Shown one piece after another: positions 32,581 through 42,802 of a stretch of 64,000 nucleotides of DNA (position 1 is the stretch's first letter; every line of letters starts with the position of its first letter). Source of the stretch: Ahaetulla prasina. Taxonomy: Eukaryota > Chordata > Lepidosauria > Squamata > Colubridae. Both the position numbers and the translations under genes were made by a program. The stretch lies in assembly GCF_028640845.1 (NCBI RefSeq), contig NC_080539.1:108174554-108238553 (forward strand), given 5' to 3'. The notes under the pieces are model-generated. The model worked only from the letters and a program-made list of their open reading frames with translations, did not search any database and had not been told where the DNA came from.

Positions 32581-34120
32581 TACCTTGCCCTTAACTTAAC
32601 AGGAATTATTACACGATCACCCCATAACAGGCACCCCTTGAGCCGAGAGCTCATCACGTTTCTTAACAAATTCTTTGAACCGTTAAGCCCGGCGCAGCGG
32701 CCACCCTCTCTGTACCCAACCGGTACAGTCCTTAACACAATGTCGGTATGATGCCGAGCCACTTCCTTTGATGTGACTGGGCCAGAGTCAACGAGTCAAT
32801 AAGGAGGATGGGTGTCCCGGAGTGGGGTCTTGATCGCCCCTGGCAGTGGGCATCGGCTCAAGCGTCTGCATGCCCCACTTCTTTTCCTGGTCGATGCTGC
32901 AGCTTGTGAGTAAGCGGCTAAAATATAGTCCATCGAGTCAAGCGTGGCGAAAGTGCCACAGGCGTTGGCGATCGCCAGCCAGTAATCCCAGTAACGGTCT
33001 GTGGTCAGTCACGATTTCAAAATTCCGCCCAAAGACATACTCATGGAATTTTTGACCCCTGATACAATGGCTAATGCTTCTTTGTCTAATTGGCTGTAGT
33101 TCCTCTCTGGGAGGACATCGTTCTAGAGTAGAACGCTATAGGGGCTTCTGTGCCGTTTGAAGTCTATGGCTGAGTACAGCCCCACCCCATAAGGGAGGCA
33201 TCGCAAACCAGCACTAGGGGTAGTGAGTCGTGATATTGGATGAGCAGGCTATCACTTGAGAGCAGGTTCTTTACTGCTTCAAAAGCCCTATTTTCTGACT
33301 TTCCCCAAGACCAAACAGTATTTTTCCTAAGAGCCTATGCAGCGGTTCCATAGCAGTTGCTTTGTTCTTTAAAAGACCGCGTAAAATTAACCAATCCAGG
33401 AATGCCTGCAGCTCTGCTTTGTTTTTGGGCGCTGGAGCCTTCCTAATTGCCTTAACCTTGCTCTCAGTAGGGTGAATTCCTTTCTTGTCTATCCGGTAGC
33501 CCAAGAAATCGACCGATTCGACCCCTATCTGACATTTATTTGTCTTGACTTTTAATCCGGCTGTCCGGAAAATGCTCAAGACCTTTCTTAACCGCTCCCC
33601 CAATTCCTCCATGTTTTCCCCTGAAATTAGGACATCATCAGTAGGAACTACCCTGGGAGCCCTTGCAGTAGTCGTTCCATCAGGTTTTGGAACAGCCCTG
33701 GTGCCACACTAACCCCAAATTGCAATCGGGTGCACTTGAATGCCCCCTGTGCGTCACAATCGTTTGGGCTTGGCTGTGCGGGCGTCTACTGGCAGTTGTT
33801 GGTAGGCTTGGGCCAAGTCTAACTTTGCAAAGACTTGCCCTTGCCCCAAGAGTGCAATAAATGTTGCACCACGGGAACCGGTAGCGCTTTTCTGTAAGGC
33901 TTTGTTAAGCGTCGCCTTGTAGTCAGCGCAAATTCTAATTGACCCGTCCGATTTGATGGGGTGACGATTGGCGTCTCCCACTTTGCGTGATCGACTGGCA
34001 CCAAAATCCCTGATTTATGAGCTTGTCCAGCTCCTTATCAATTTTGGTTTTAGGGCAAAGGACTCTCCTCGCCTTAAGCCTAATGGGGGCTACCTGGGGT
34101 CTAAGTTGAAGGAAATAGGG
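32581..34120 (-). pseudogene. Gypsy reverse transcriptase and decayed RNase H region
   Basis: The reverse transcriptase copies element RNA into DNA. Visible pieces are IRICADYKATLNKAL (33920-33880), FAKLDLAQAYQQLPVD (motif A region, 33835-33785), and, after a frameshift, DDVLISGENMEELGERLRKV (33640-33560) with VDFLGYRIDKKGIHPTESKV (about 33500). The catalytic YxDD motif is altered: only T-D-D is readable, with bases missing before it near 33640. RNase H sequence from about 33270 to 32750 is too decayed to read as one frame. Frameshifts occur at several points. Confidence 0.85.
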
Positions 34121-34194
34121 GTCCCCTTGTACTTGCCCAGGCAGTCCTTGAAGACATCTTGAACTCGTTAAAGAGAATGTCTTTCAAATTGCAG

Positions 34195-34500
34195 TCACTT
34201 CTGTAGATGCCAGTCACTCCCATGCCCAGGGCACGAAACCAGTCTAGTCCCAACAGACTGGGCAGAGTTCCTTCGGCGATCGTGATGGGCAGGGTCTTTT
34301 GTGAGGGCCGTACTCGACTCGGACGGAGGTGGTCCCTCGAACAGGATGCGATTCCCTGGTAGTCGTGCACTCGTAGCCGCTGTGCTTGCAGGTGGCGCTT
34401 GCGACGGACGGCAGCGACTTCGCCAGGGTGTCCCAGGACATGATGGTGATCGCTGATCCGTGTCTACTTCAAGCCTGCACCGTACTCCCTCGATCTTGGG
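34195..34500 (-). pseudogene. Gypsy aspartic protease region
   Basis: The aspartic protease matures Gag-Pol. Near 34470 the minus strand reads CRLEVDT and then shifts frame where the third residue of the D-T-G active site should follow; ITIMSWDTLAKSLPSV continues in another frame. Downstream LPSLLGLDWFRALGMG (about 34265-34215) is the conserved ILG.DWF-type C-terminal block of retrotransposon proteases. A one-base loss breaks the active-site loop. Confidence 0.75.
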
Positions 34501-34559
34501 CTTTGTGAAAATCTTCTTTTCCACTTTGGTTGGTAGCGGCCTATAATGACAGTCGTTTG

Positions 34560-35490
34560 GTTAGACTTCGCGCCTTTCTTGTTTGAACCAATCGCGGGCC
34601 GCCTTTCCGGTTCAGCGTTTTGATTGGCCGATTTGAATTTTCGGCGGGAAGGTTGGGCGCTCTGCAAACCTGAGCTAAGTGTCCTTTCTTCCCACACCGC
34701 CGGCATGTTGCGTCTTTAAACCTGCAGCGTTGGCGCTGATGTTGCCCTCCGCAGCTTCCGCACTCGTCACGGTCCTCAGTGTCGCGTTTCTCGGTCCGGC
34801 AGACCCTTCCTCATCCTCGCCTCACCTTCGGATTCGGACTGAATCTCCTCCTGGTGTACTGGCGTTGGCTTTGCGCTCGCCTTGGATTGAAGAGGCTTTT
34901 GCAGAGTCTCTGCTGCTTTAGTAGACATTTCATGTGCTCTGGCCTCGTCCAGAGCGGTGGCTAATCAGGTTGCTCCTGGCTAGCAGTCGTCGCCGTGGCG
35001 GATGTCCTTGACCCCTCGGATGAGTTGCTCGAGTAGCACCTCGTCTAAGTCTCGGTATCCGCAGTCCTTGGGCGCTCTTCTTAGCGGCCATGTAGTCACC
35101 GATGGACTCGCCTCCATCTGTCTCGTTCTCCAATTCAAACCGCTGCGTATTTGGGCGGCGTCGGTGCGAAATGGTTCTTCAGCAAAGTCTGCAGAGTCGG
35201 CCACGATACCGATTGTATCGGCGTTGGCTCTGCCAGGGCTTCCGCAATCTCGATTACCTCCGGACCGCAATGGCTTAGGAAGTAAGCCCGTTTGCGGTTA
35301 TCTGGAACTCCTGCAGTTCGTTGGCTTCTAGAAAGCTTTGAAGCGGGTCATATATGTTCCCCATTTCTCCTTGCCGGGTTATGCAGTGCGGGTGGCGTGT
35401 TTGCCATTTCCGCGTTTCTGCCCTGAGTTTGCTGGGTTCGGAACTAGCGTGCTTCAGCTCGGTTCTGGTTCTCCTTAGCCTCGAGATCCC
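34560..35490 (-). pseudogene. Gypsy gag, copy adjacent to pol
   Basis: Gag forms the particle. The start is MGNIYDPLQSFLEANELQEF (about 35366), then TLQTLL..HF.T (about 35190), then YMAALRRAPKDCGYRDLDEV and LLEQLIRGVKDIRHGD (35090-34995) in shifted frames. A zinc knuckle, CRRCGKKGHLAQVC (34705-34664), has the CX2CX4HX4C spacing. The pattern of LKNHF..., YMA.LR, L.DQLI.G... is typical of vertebrate Gypsy Gag. Frameshifts separate the blocks. The first ~560 bp is duplicated at 35741-36296. Confidence 0.82.
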
Positions 35491-35504
35491 ACCCTCGTCG
35501 CCAA

Positions 35505-35693
35505 TGTTAAGTTCGGGAAGTAACGAGGCTGGAGACCAGGGTAGTGACAACAGCTCTTTAATATAGGGTGAACCCAGCAACAGGCTGGGGGAAAAACCTC
35601 TCCTTTTATACAGTTCTGCTGGAGGCTTCGTCCAATCAACAGCGTGCTGATTTCCGCTCAAATATTTAAAGGCACAACTGTTAATACATAACA
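35505..35693 (-). mobile_element. Inner LTR copy, 189 bp
   Basis: Read on the minus strand: TGTTATGTATTAACAG ... GAACTTAACA, with a CCAAT-type box (gattgg), TATA box (tataaaag) and no array. It lies between the two gag starts and is the product of the LTR-gag duplication. Confidence 0.82.
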
Positions 35694-35740
35694 CTGGGGA
35701 AAAACCTCTCCTTTTATACAGTTCTGCTGGAGGCTTCGTC

Positions 35741-36291
35741 CAGGCGGTGGCTAGTGTCAGGTTGCTCTGGCTAGCAGTCGTCGCCGTGGCGGATGTCCTT
35801 GACCCCTCGGATGAGTTGCTCGAGTAGCACCTCGTCTAAGTCTCGGTATCCGCAGTCCTTGGGCGCTCTTCTTAGCGGCCATGTAGTCACCGATGGACTC
35901 GCCTCCATCTGTCTCGTTCTCAATTCAAACCGCTGCGTATTTGGGCGGCGTCGGTGCGAAATGGTTCTTCAGCAAAGTCTGCAGAGTCGGCCACGATACC
36001 GATTGTATCGGCGTTGGCTCTGCCAGGGCTTCGCAATCTCGATTACCTCCGGACCGCAATGGCTTAGGAAGTAAGCCCTTTGCGGTTATCTGGAACTCCT
36101 GCAGTTCGTTGGCTTCTAGAAAGCTTTGAAGCGGGTCATATATGTTCCCCATTTCTCCTTGCCGGGTTATGCGGTGCGGGTGGCGTGTTTGCCATTTCCG
36201 CGTTTCTGCCCTGAGTTTGCTGGGTTCGGAACTAGCGTGCTTCAGCTCGGTTCTGGTTCTCCTTAGCCTCGAGATCCCACCTCGTCGCCAA
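35741..36291 (-). pseudogene. Duplicate gag 5' segment
   Basis: Nearly identical to 34953-35504, including MGNIYDPLQSFLEANELQEF and HFAPTPPKYAAV. It ends abruptly at 35741, where it joins a partial LTR unit at the shared sequence tcgtcca. Small single-base differences exist between the copies. Confidence 0.85.
36277..36291 (-). promoter_or_regulatory. Candidate primer-binding site of the Gypsy element
   Basis: Directly after the LTR end (…ttaaca) the minus strand reads ttggcgacgaggtgg; the duplicate at 35490-35504 reads ttggcgacgagggtg. Position right after the LTR fits a tRNA primer-binding site. The tRNA is not identified. Confidence 0.5.
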
Positions 36292-38213
36292 TGTTAAGTT
36301 CGGAAGTAACGAGGCTGGAGACCAGGGTAGTGACAACAGCTCTTTAATATAGGGTGAACCCAGCAACAGGCTGGGGAAAAACCTCTCCTTTTATACAGTT
36401 CTGCTGGAGGCTTCGTCCAATCAACAGCGTGCTGATTTCCGCTCAAATATTTAAAGGCACAACTGTTAATACATAACACTGGGGAAAAACCTCTCCTTTT
36501 ATACAGTTCTGCTGGAGGCTTCGTCCAATCAGCAACGTGCTGATTTCCCGCTCAAATATTTAAAGGCACAACTGTTAATACATAACACTGGGGAAAAACC
36601 TCTCCTTTTATACAGTTCTGCTGGAGGCTTCGTCCAATCAGCAACGTGCTGATTTCCCGCTCAAATATTTAAAGGCACAACTGTTAATACATAACACTGG
36701 GGAAAAACCTCTCCTTTTATACAGTTCTGCTGGAGGCTTCGTCCAATCAGCAACGTGCTGATTTCCGCTCAAATATTTAAAGGCACAACTGTTAATACAT
36801 AACACTGGGGAAAAACCTCTCCTTTTATACAGTTCTGCTGGAGGCTTCGTCCAATCAGCAACGTGCTGATTTCCCGCTCAAATATTTAAAGGCACAACTG
36901 TTAATACATAACACTGGGGAAAAACCTCTCCTTTTATACAGTTCTGCTGGAGGCTTCGTCCAATCAGCAACGTGCTGATTTCCGCTCAAATATTTAAAGG
37001 CACAACTGTTAATACATAACACTGGGGAAAAACCTCTCCTTTTATACAGTTCTGCTGGAGGCTTCGTCCAATCAGCAACGTGCTGATTTCCCGCTCAAAT
37101 ATTTAAAGGCACAACTGTTAATACATAACACTGGGGAAAAACCTCTCCTTTTATACAGTTCTGCTGGAGGCTTCGTCCAATCAGCAACGTGCTGATTTCC
37201 GCTCAAATATTTAAAGGCACAACTGTTAATACATAACACTGGGGAAAAACCTCTCCTTTTATACAGTTCTGCTGGAGGCTTCGTCCAATCAGCAACGTGC
37301 TGATTTCCGCTCAAATATTTAAAGGCACAACTGTTAATACATAACACTGGGGAAAAACCTCTCCTTTTATACAGTTCTGCTGGAGGCTTCGTCCAATCAG
37401 CAACGTGCTGATTTCCGCTCAAATATTTAAAGGCACAACTGTTAATACATAACACTGGGGAAAAACCTCTCCTTTTATACAGTTCTGCTGGAGGCTTCGT
37501 CCAATCAGCAACGTGCTGATTTCCGCTCAAATATTTAAAGGCACAACTGTTAATACATAACACTGGGGAAAAACCTCTCCTTTTATACAGTTCTGCTGGA
37601 GGCTTCGTCCAATCAACAGCGTGCTGATTTCCGCTCAAATATTTAAAGGCACAACTGTTAATACATAACACTGGGGAAAAACCTCTCCTTTTATACAGTT
37701 CTGCTGGAGGCTTCGTCCAATCAACAGCGTGCTGATTTCCGCTCAAATATTTAAAGGCACAACTGTTAATACATAACACTGGGGAAAAACCTCTCCTTTT
37801 ATACAGTTCTGCTGGAGGCTTCGTCCAATCAGCAACGTGCTGATTTCCCGCTCAAATATTTAAAGGCACAACTGTTAATACATAACACTGGGGAAAAACC
37901 TCTCCTTTTATACAGTTCTGCTGGAGGCTTCGTCCAATCAGCAACGTGCTGATTTCCGCTCAAATATTTAAAGGCACAACTGTTAATACATAACACTGGG
38001 GAAAAACCTCTCCTTTTATACAGTTCTGCTGGAGGCTTCGTCCAATCAGCAACGTGCTGATTTCCCGCTCAAATATTTAAAGGCACAACTGTTAATACAT
38101 AACACTGGGGAAAAACCTCTCCTTTTATACAGTTCTGCTGGAGGCTTCGTCCAATCAACAGCGTGCTGATTTCCGCTCAAATATTTAAAGGCACAACTGT
38201 TAATACATATCAC
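36292..38213 (-). repeat. 5' LTR expanded into a 17-unit 108/109-bp promoter array
   Basis: From 36373 the LTR's left part repeats 17 times to about 38210. Units differ by one base (gatttccgc, 108 bp; gatttcccgc, 109 bp) and by caacagcg versus cagcaacg. Each carries, on the minus strand, aaatatttgagcg, a CCAAT box (gattggacg) and TATA box (gtataaaagg) and ends ttttcccca. Only the innermost unit (36292-36480) continues into the LTR's transcribed part. Seven consecutive 108-bp units create a 235-codon frame with a 36-residue period that is not a real protein. Confidence 0.92.
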
Positions 38214-38646
38214 TTGAATGGAATTTCTGTAAGAGTTGTAGAGCAGAGGGGCATCGTTCTGTTCCTGCAGCAGCTAAGTTTCCATGTGTTCAATAGGATT
38301 TAAAGGGGTGTAACATGCATGCTGCTATATGTCAGTGTGTAGCTTCAGATCATGGATGGTCTCAAAATCTGTATAATTAAACTTAGTTATGATTTGGTCT
38401 CCTCCTTGAGTTGGTTTAAAAAGAGATAAAAGTTCCAAAAGAAAACAGGAAAATAAAATAATGATAATATCCTCTGACTCAGCATAGCCTTCTTGTTCTA
38501 TTGTCAGGAAAATAAGGCTAATGAATAAAACATAATTTATGTTTTATACAAGTTGGAATGATAAGCAGGTTTGTGTTCAGTTAGACCAGATAAAAGTATT
38601 TTTAAGATTTCCAATTGAGCATTGATCCTAAAATTGAGATTGAATA
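38214..38646. other. Anonymous intron sequence
   Basis: Nothing recognised. Confidence 0.55.
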
Positions 38647-39103
38647 CAGGTAGTTCTTGATTTACAACATTTTATTTACTGACCATTCAAAGTTACAATG
38701 GCACTGAAAATAAGAAACTTATGACCATTTTTCTCACTTACAACCTTTGCAGCATCTCTATGGTCACGTGATTTACATACAAATGCTTGACGACTGGTTC
38801 ATATTTATGACCGTTGCTGTATCCCAGGGCAATGTGATCACCTTTTGTGACCTTCTGACCAGCAAAGTCAATGGGGAATCCAGATTCGCTTAGCCACTTT
38901 GTTGTTAATTTAACAATTGCAGTGATTCACTTAACATATGGGCCAAGAAACTAGCCACTTTGTTGTTTATTTAACAATTGCAGTGATTCACTTAACATAT
39001 GGGCCAAGAAAAGTCATAAAATGGGGGAAAACTCACTTATCAAATTTCTCATTTACCAACATAAATTCTAGGCTCAATTGTGGTCATAATTAAAGACTAC
39101 CTG
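38647..39103. mobile_element. TA-flanked squamate MITE with internal tandem duplication
   Basis: Ends caggtagttcttgatttac and taaagactacctg with TA flanks. A 60/61-bp segment (38891-38951) is repeated at 38952-39011. Confidence 0.86.
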
Positions 39104-39381
39104 TACTGAATATCATAGCCATAAGTAACTAACAGATATTGGATTACACCTAGCACTCAGTGAGGCAGTATAACCACCCAATTCTGAATTTATCATGTCT
39201 GTTCAACCACAAAGTGTGAAAGACCCAGGCTCCTGGCATGGCAAGAAGCTGATGTAGGATCATGATGATCAAGCAGTTTCATGATGCACCTGCATTCAGA
39301 CCTTCCTATTTATAGATCAGGAGAAATAGAAATGGTGTAGTATATATGTTCTGGTGAATGGGCTGGGGTAGGCTGGGCTAG

Positions 39382-40467
39382 GATAGGAATAGGAATAGGA
39401 ATAGGAATAGGAATAGGAATAGGAATAGAATAGAATAGAATAGAATAGAATAGAATAGAATAGAATAGAATAGAATAGAATAGAATAGAATAGAATAGAA
39501 TAGAATAGAATAGAATAGAATAGAATAGAATAGAATAGAATAGAATAGAATAGAATAGAATAGAATAGAATAGAATAGAATAGAATAGAATAGAATAGAA
39601 TAGAATAGAATAGAATAGAATAGAATAGAATAGAATAGAATAGAATAGAATAGAATAGAATAGAATAGAATAGAATAGAATAGAATAGAATAGAATAGAA
39701 TAGAATAGAATAGAATAGAATAGAATAGAATAGAATAGAATAGAATAGAATAGAATAGAATAGAATAGAATAGAATAGAATAGAATAGAATAGAATAGAA
39801 TAGAATAGAATAGAATAGAATAGAATAGAATAGAATAGAATAGAATAGAATAGAATAGAATAGAATAGAATAGAATAGAATAGAATAGAATAGAATAGAA
39901 TAGAATAGAATAGAATAGAATAGAATAGAATAGAATAGAATAGAATAGAATAGAATAGAATAGAATAGAATAGAATAGAATAGAATAGAATAGAATAGAA
40001 TAGAATAGAATAGAATAGAATAGAATAGAATAGAATAGAATAGAATAGAATAGAATAGAATAGAATAGAATAGAATAGAATAGAATAGAATAGAATAGAA
40101 TAGAATAGAATAGAATAGAATAGAATAGAATAGAATAGAATAGAATAGAATAGAATAGAATAGAATAGAATAGAATAGAATAGAATAGAATAGAATAGAA
40201 TAGAATAGAATAGAATAGAATAGAATAGAATAGAATAGAATAGAATAGAATAGAATAGAATAGAATAGAATAGAATAGAATAGAATAGAATAGAATAGAA
40301 TAGAATAGAATAGAATAGAATAGAATAGAATAGAATAGAATAGAATAGAATAGTATAGAATAGAATAGAATAGAATAGAATAGAATAGAATAGAATAGAA
40401 TAGAATAGAATAGAATAGAATAGAATAGAATAGAATAGAATAGAATAGAATAGAATAGAATAGAATA
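39382..40467. repeat. (AATAG)n pentanucleotide array, about 1.04 kb
   Basis: Seven or so aggaat hexamers lead into about 208 gaata pentamers with a single substitution (40354). The minus strand gives a 395-codon frame of repeated SILFY that is an artefact. The array directly abuts the 3' end of a minus-strand CR1 at 40468, whose tail is tattct-like. Confidence 0.97.
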
Positions 40468-40945
40468 GGAAGAGACCTTGGAGGTCTTCAGTCCCAACCC
40501 CCTATTTAGGCAGTTTTCATTTCAGACAAATGGTTATCCAATCACTTCTTAAAAACTTCCAGTGTTGGAGCATTCACAACTTCTGGAGGCAAGTTGTTCC
40601 ACTGATTAATTGTTCTAACTGTCAGGAAATTTCTCCTTAGTTCTAGGTTGCTTCTCTCCTTGATTAGTTTCCCATCCATTGCTTCTTGTCCTGCCCTTTT
40701 TTTTTTGTCCTGCCCTCGGGTGCTTTGGAGAACAGCTTAACTCCCTCTTCTTTGTGGCAACTCTTGAGATATCGGAACACTGCTATCATGTCACCCCTAG
40801 TCCTTGTTTTCATTAAAGTAGACATGTATCCAATTCCAGCAACCGTTCTTTATGTTTTAGCCTCCAGTCCCCTAATCATCTTAGTTGCTCTTCTCTGCAC
40901 TCTTTCCTAGAGTCTCAACATCTTTTTTTACATTGCCTGTTTGAA
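40468..40945 (-). mobile_element. CR1 LINE 3' end, 5'-truncated
   Basis: Plus strand: ggaagagaccttggaggtct ... gttggagcattcacaacttc ... gttctaactgtcaggaaatt ... cctccagtcccctaatcatc. This is the reverse complement of a CR1 3' untranslated region. Same family as 42127. Confidence 0.87.
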
Positions 40946-41505
40946 TTTAGCCTTGAAGAAAGTACTCAACAAACGAAGTAGCCCCCATAATACAGCTTTG
41001 TAGTTTCACCTCAGCCAAGAAACCAAATGTGGAGAAACCCCTTCCCTCAAAGTGAAGCCACTAGTGAAGGAGAATAATCCATGAATCAGTGGTACATGAG
41101 TACACCAGCTTCCTATACTTTTAGAAACTGAAAGATGCAGCTTCATTGTTGATTACTACATGTCCATTTTCCCCTCAGTTGTGATTATTGCATTGCTACC
41201 TGTTGGCCCTTTTTGGTGCTTTTATTTTCAATTTTATTTAAACTTGTAAATGGAGAGGATACTTGCAAGGAAGAAAATGCTCTGAGCTTTGTAAAACAGT
41301 AAAGTGAAATTGTCTTATTCATATCGCTTGGATGACATCTCAATGCTTAATAACTGATCAGGTAAGACACTCGATTTAATATAGAGACAATTTATTTTGA
41401 TGAAATCAAAGACTTGTAGCATGGTCAAATGATATATAGTCAGCCTACTGTTCCACCTTAGAAGTTATTCTGCAGCGTTCGGGTTCCCTGTGCATTCAGA
41501 ATAAC
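40946..41505. other. Anonymous intron sequence
   Basis: Nothing recognised. Confidence 0.55.
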
Positions 41506-42126
41506 TGTTGTGACCCAGGCCCCCAGGCCTGGCCTCCTGGAGGAGAATGACTCAGAGAGTGAGGAGAAGGAGCTGGCAAGGTCTGCTTCCCCTGGGCCCT
41601 CTTCCTCCCTGGTACCGCCCCAGGAGGAGGATGGGGGGCTGACAAGGCCTGATTCCCCCGGGCCCTCTTTCTACTTGGCAACATCCCAAGAGCCAGTTGT
41701 TGAGGATCAATCCTGGCTCGATGCCAGACTGCGAAGATGTGATAGGCGCATGCAGCAGAGAAAGGGGTGGGGCAGACCCAGGGAGTGCTGAGTCATGGAG
41801 CGACACCCCACAGGGGATAAAAGCAGGAGGAGGAGCTCTGTGGCTGTGTTGGACAAGGCTGCAAACTTCTCAGGCAATCTGTTTCATGGATTGAAGACTG
41901 AATATATTTGTGAGTGACTTTTGCTTTCCCTGTAATTTCCTGGTTACTTCGGTAACAGACAGTTTCAGCTCGCTTCTATGAGATAAGAGATTTTGGCAGG
42001 CGCATGGGGAAATGTGGCCAGAACATTTCTGTGCCAAAGGGAACCCGGCCAAGTGTAAATAAACTGTTGGCAGAAGGCCTTCGACTGGCTTATTGTCTTG
42101 GGAGTGTTGGGGGGGGGGACAGAACA
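41506..42126 (+). mobile_element. Solo LTR, 621 bp, same family as 17361
   Basis: TGTTGTGACCC ... GGGGACAGAACA. TATA box ggataaaagcagg (41815) and AATAAA (42058-42063) followed by a G-rich end. No clear target duplication (ataac / tttac). The nonamer cagaataac occurs on both sides (41497-41505 and 42131-42139), which may instead belong to the adjacent CR1. Confidence 0.82.
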
Positions 42127-42780
42127 TTTACAGAATAACAGAGTTAGAAGGGACATTGGAGGTCTTCTAACCCAACCCCCTGATTAGGCCAACCCTACAC
42201 CACTTCACACAAATGGTTATCCAATATCTTAAAAACTTCCAGTGTTGGAGCATTCACAATGTCTGGAGACAATTTGCTTCACTGATTAATTGTTCTAACT
42301 GTCAGGAAATTTTTCCTTAGTTCTAAGTTGCTTCTTTCCTTGATCAGTTTCCACCCATTGCTTCTTGCCCTGCCGTCAGGTGCTTTGGCGAATAGCTTGA
42401 CTCCCTCTTCTTTGTGGCAGCTTCTGAGATATTGGAACACTGCTGTCATGTCACTCCTAGTACTTCTTCTCATCAAACTAGACATACCCAGTTCCAGCAA
42501 CCATTCCTTATATGTTTTAGCCTCCAGTGCCCTAATCATCTTTGTTGCTGGATGCAGTATTCCAAGTGTGGCTTTACCAAGGCATTATAAAGTGGTAATA
42601 ACACTTCATGTGATCTTGATTCTATCCCTCTGTTTCTGCAGCCTAGAACTGTGTTGGCTTTTTTGGCAGCTGCTGCACTTTGCTGGCTCATATTTAAATG
42701 ATTGTCCACTAGAACTCCAAGATCTGTTTCACAGTTACTGCTATTCCAAGATAGACAGAGACATGCAATAATTGATAAAA
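42127..42780 (-). mobile_element. CR1 LINE 3' end, longer copy
   Basis: Starts tttacagaataacagagtta and matches the copy at 40468, extending further through tgcagtattccaagtgtggc and cttttttggcagctgctgca to about 42780. A minus-strand frame in it (42802-42536: [53 protein letters not shown]) is the C-terminal ORF2 signature of CR1, so this copy reaches into the coding region. Confidence 0.87.
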
Positions 42781-42802
42781 GAAACTTGTGAATTAATGGC
42801 AA
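42536..42802 (-). pseudogene. CR1 ORF2 C-terminal fragment
   Basis: The minus frame shows [40 protein letters not shown] and [27 protein letters not shown]...A..KAN..LG...R......EV...LY..LV.PHLEYC is the region after the reverse transcriptase core in CR1 ORF2. Catalytic domains are missing through 5' truncation. Confidence 0.85.

Larger units (their letters stand above)
29368..38213 (-). mobile_element. Ty3/Gypsy LTR retrotransposon, rearranged
   Basis: Minus-strand order is LTR, primer-binding region, gag with zinc knuckle, protease, reverse transcriptase, RNase H region, integrase zinc finger, integrase core and Pol C-terminus. RT before integrase marks Ty3/Gypsy rather than Copia. No env-like frame follows pol. 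The 3' LTR is absent: the element stops at about 29368 just after the Pol C-terminus. Many single-base indels and stops disable it. Three regions are tandemly amplified: LTR promoter (36373-38210), LTR plus gag start (35505-36296), and integrase core (29747-32406). Confidence 0.93.

Noticed and set aside
37072..37779. 235-codon minus-strand ORF with seven 36-residue repeats
   Set aside because: It lies wholly in the tandem LTR promoter array, and exists only because the unit length is 108 bp.
36373..38210. CRISPR-like array (regular units)
   Set aside because: Units are directly tandem with no unique spacers, the genome is vertebrate, and the unit matches the adjacent Gypsy LTR.
39310..40497. 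395-codon ORF of SILFY repeats
   Set aside because: Translation of the (AATAG)n microsatellite.
41510..41791. 93-codon acidic ORF in the plus strand
   Set aside because: It is inside a solo LTR (TG...CA ends, TATA, AATAAA); a similar Glu/Ser-rich reading occurs in the related LTR at 17361 as a by-product of gaggag repeats.
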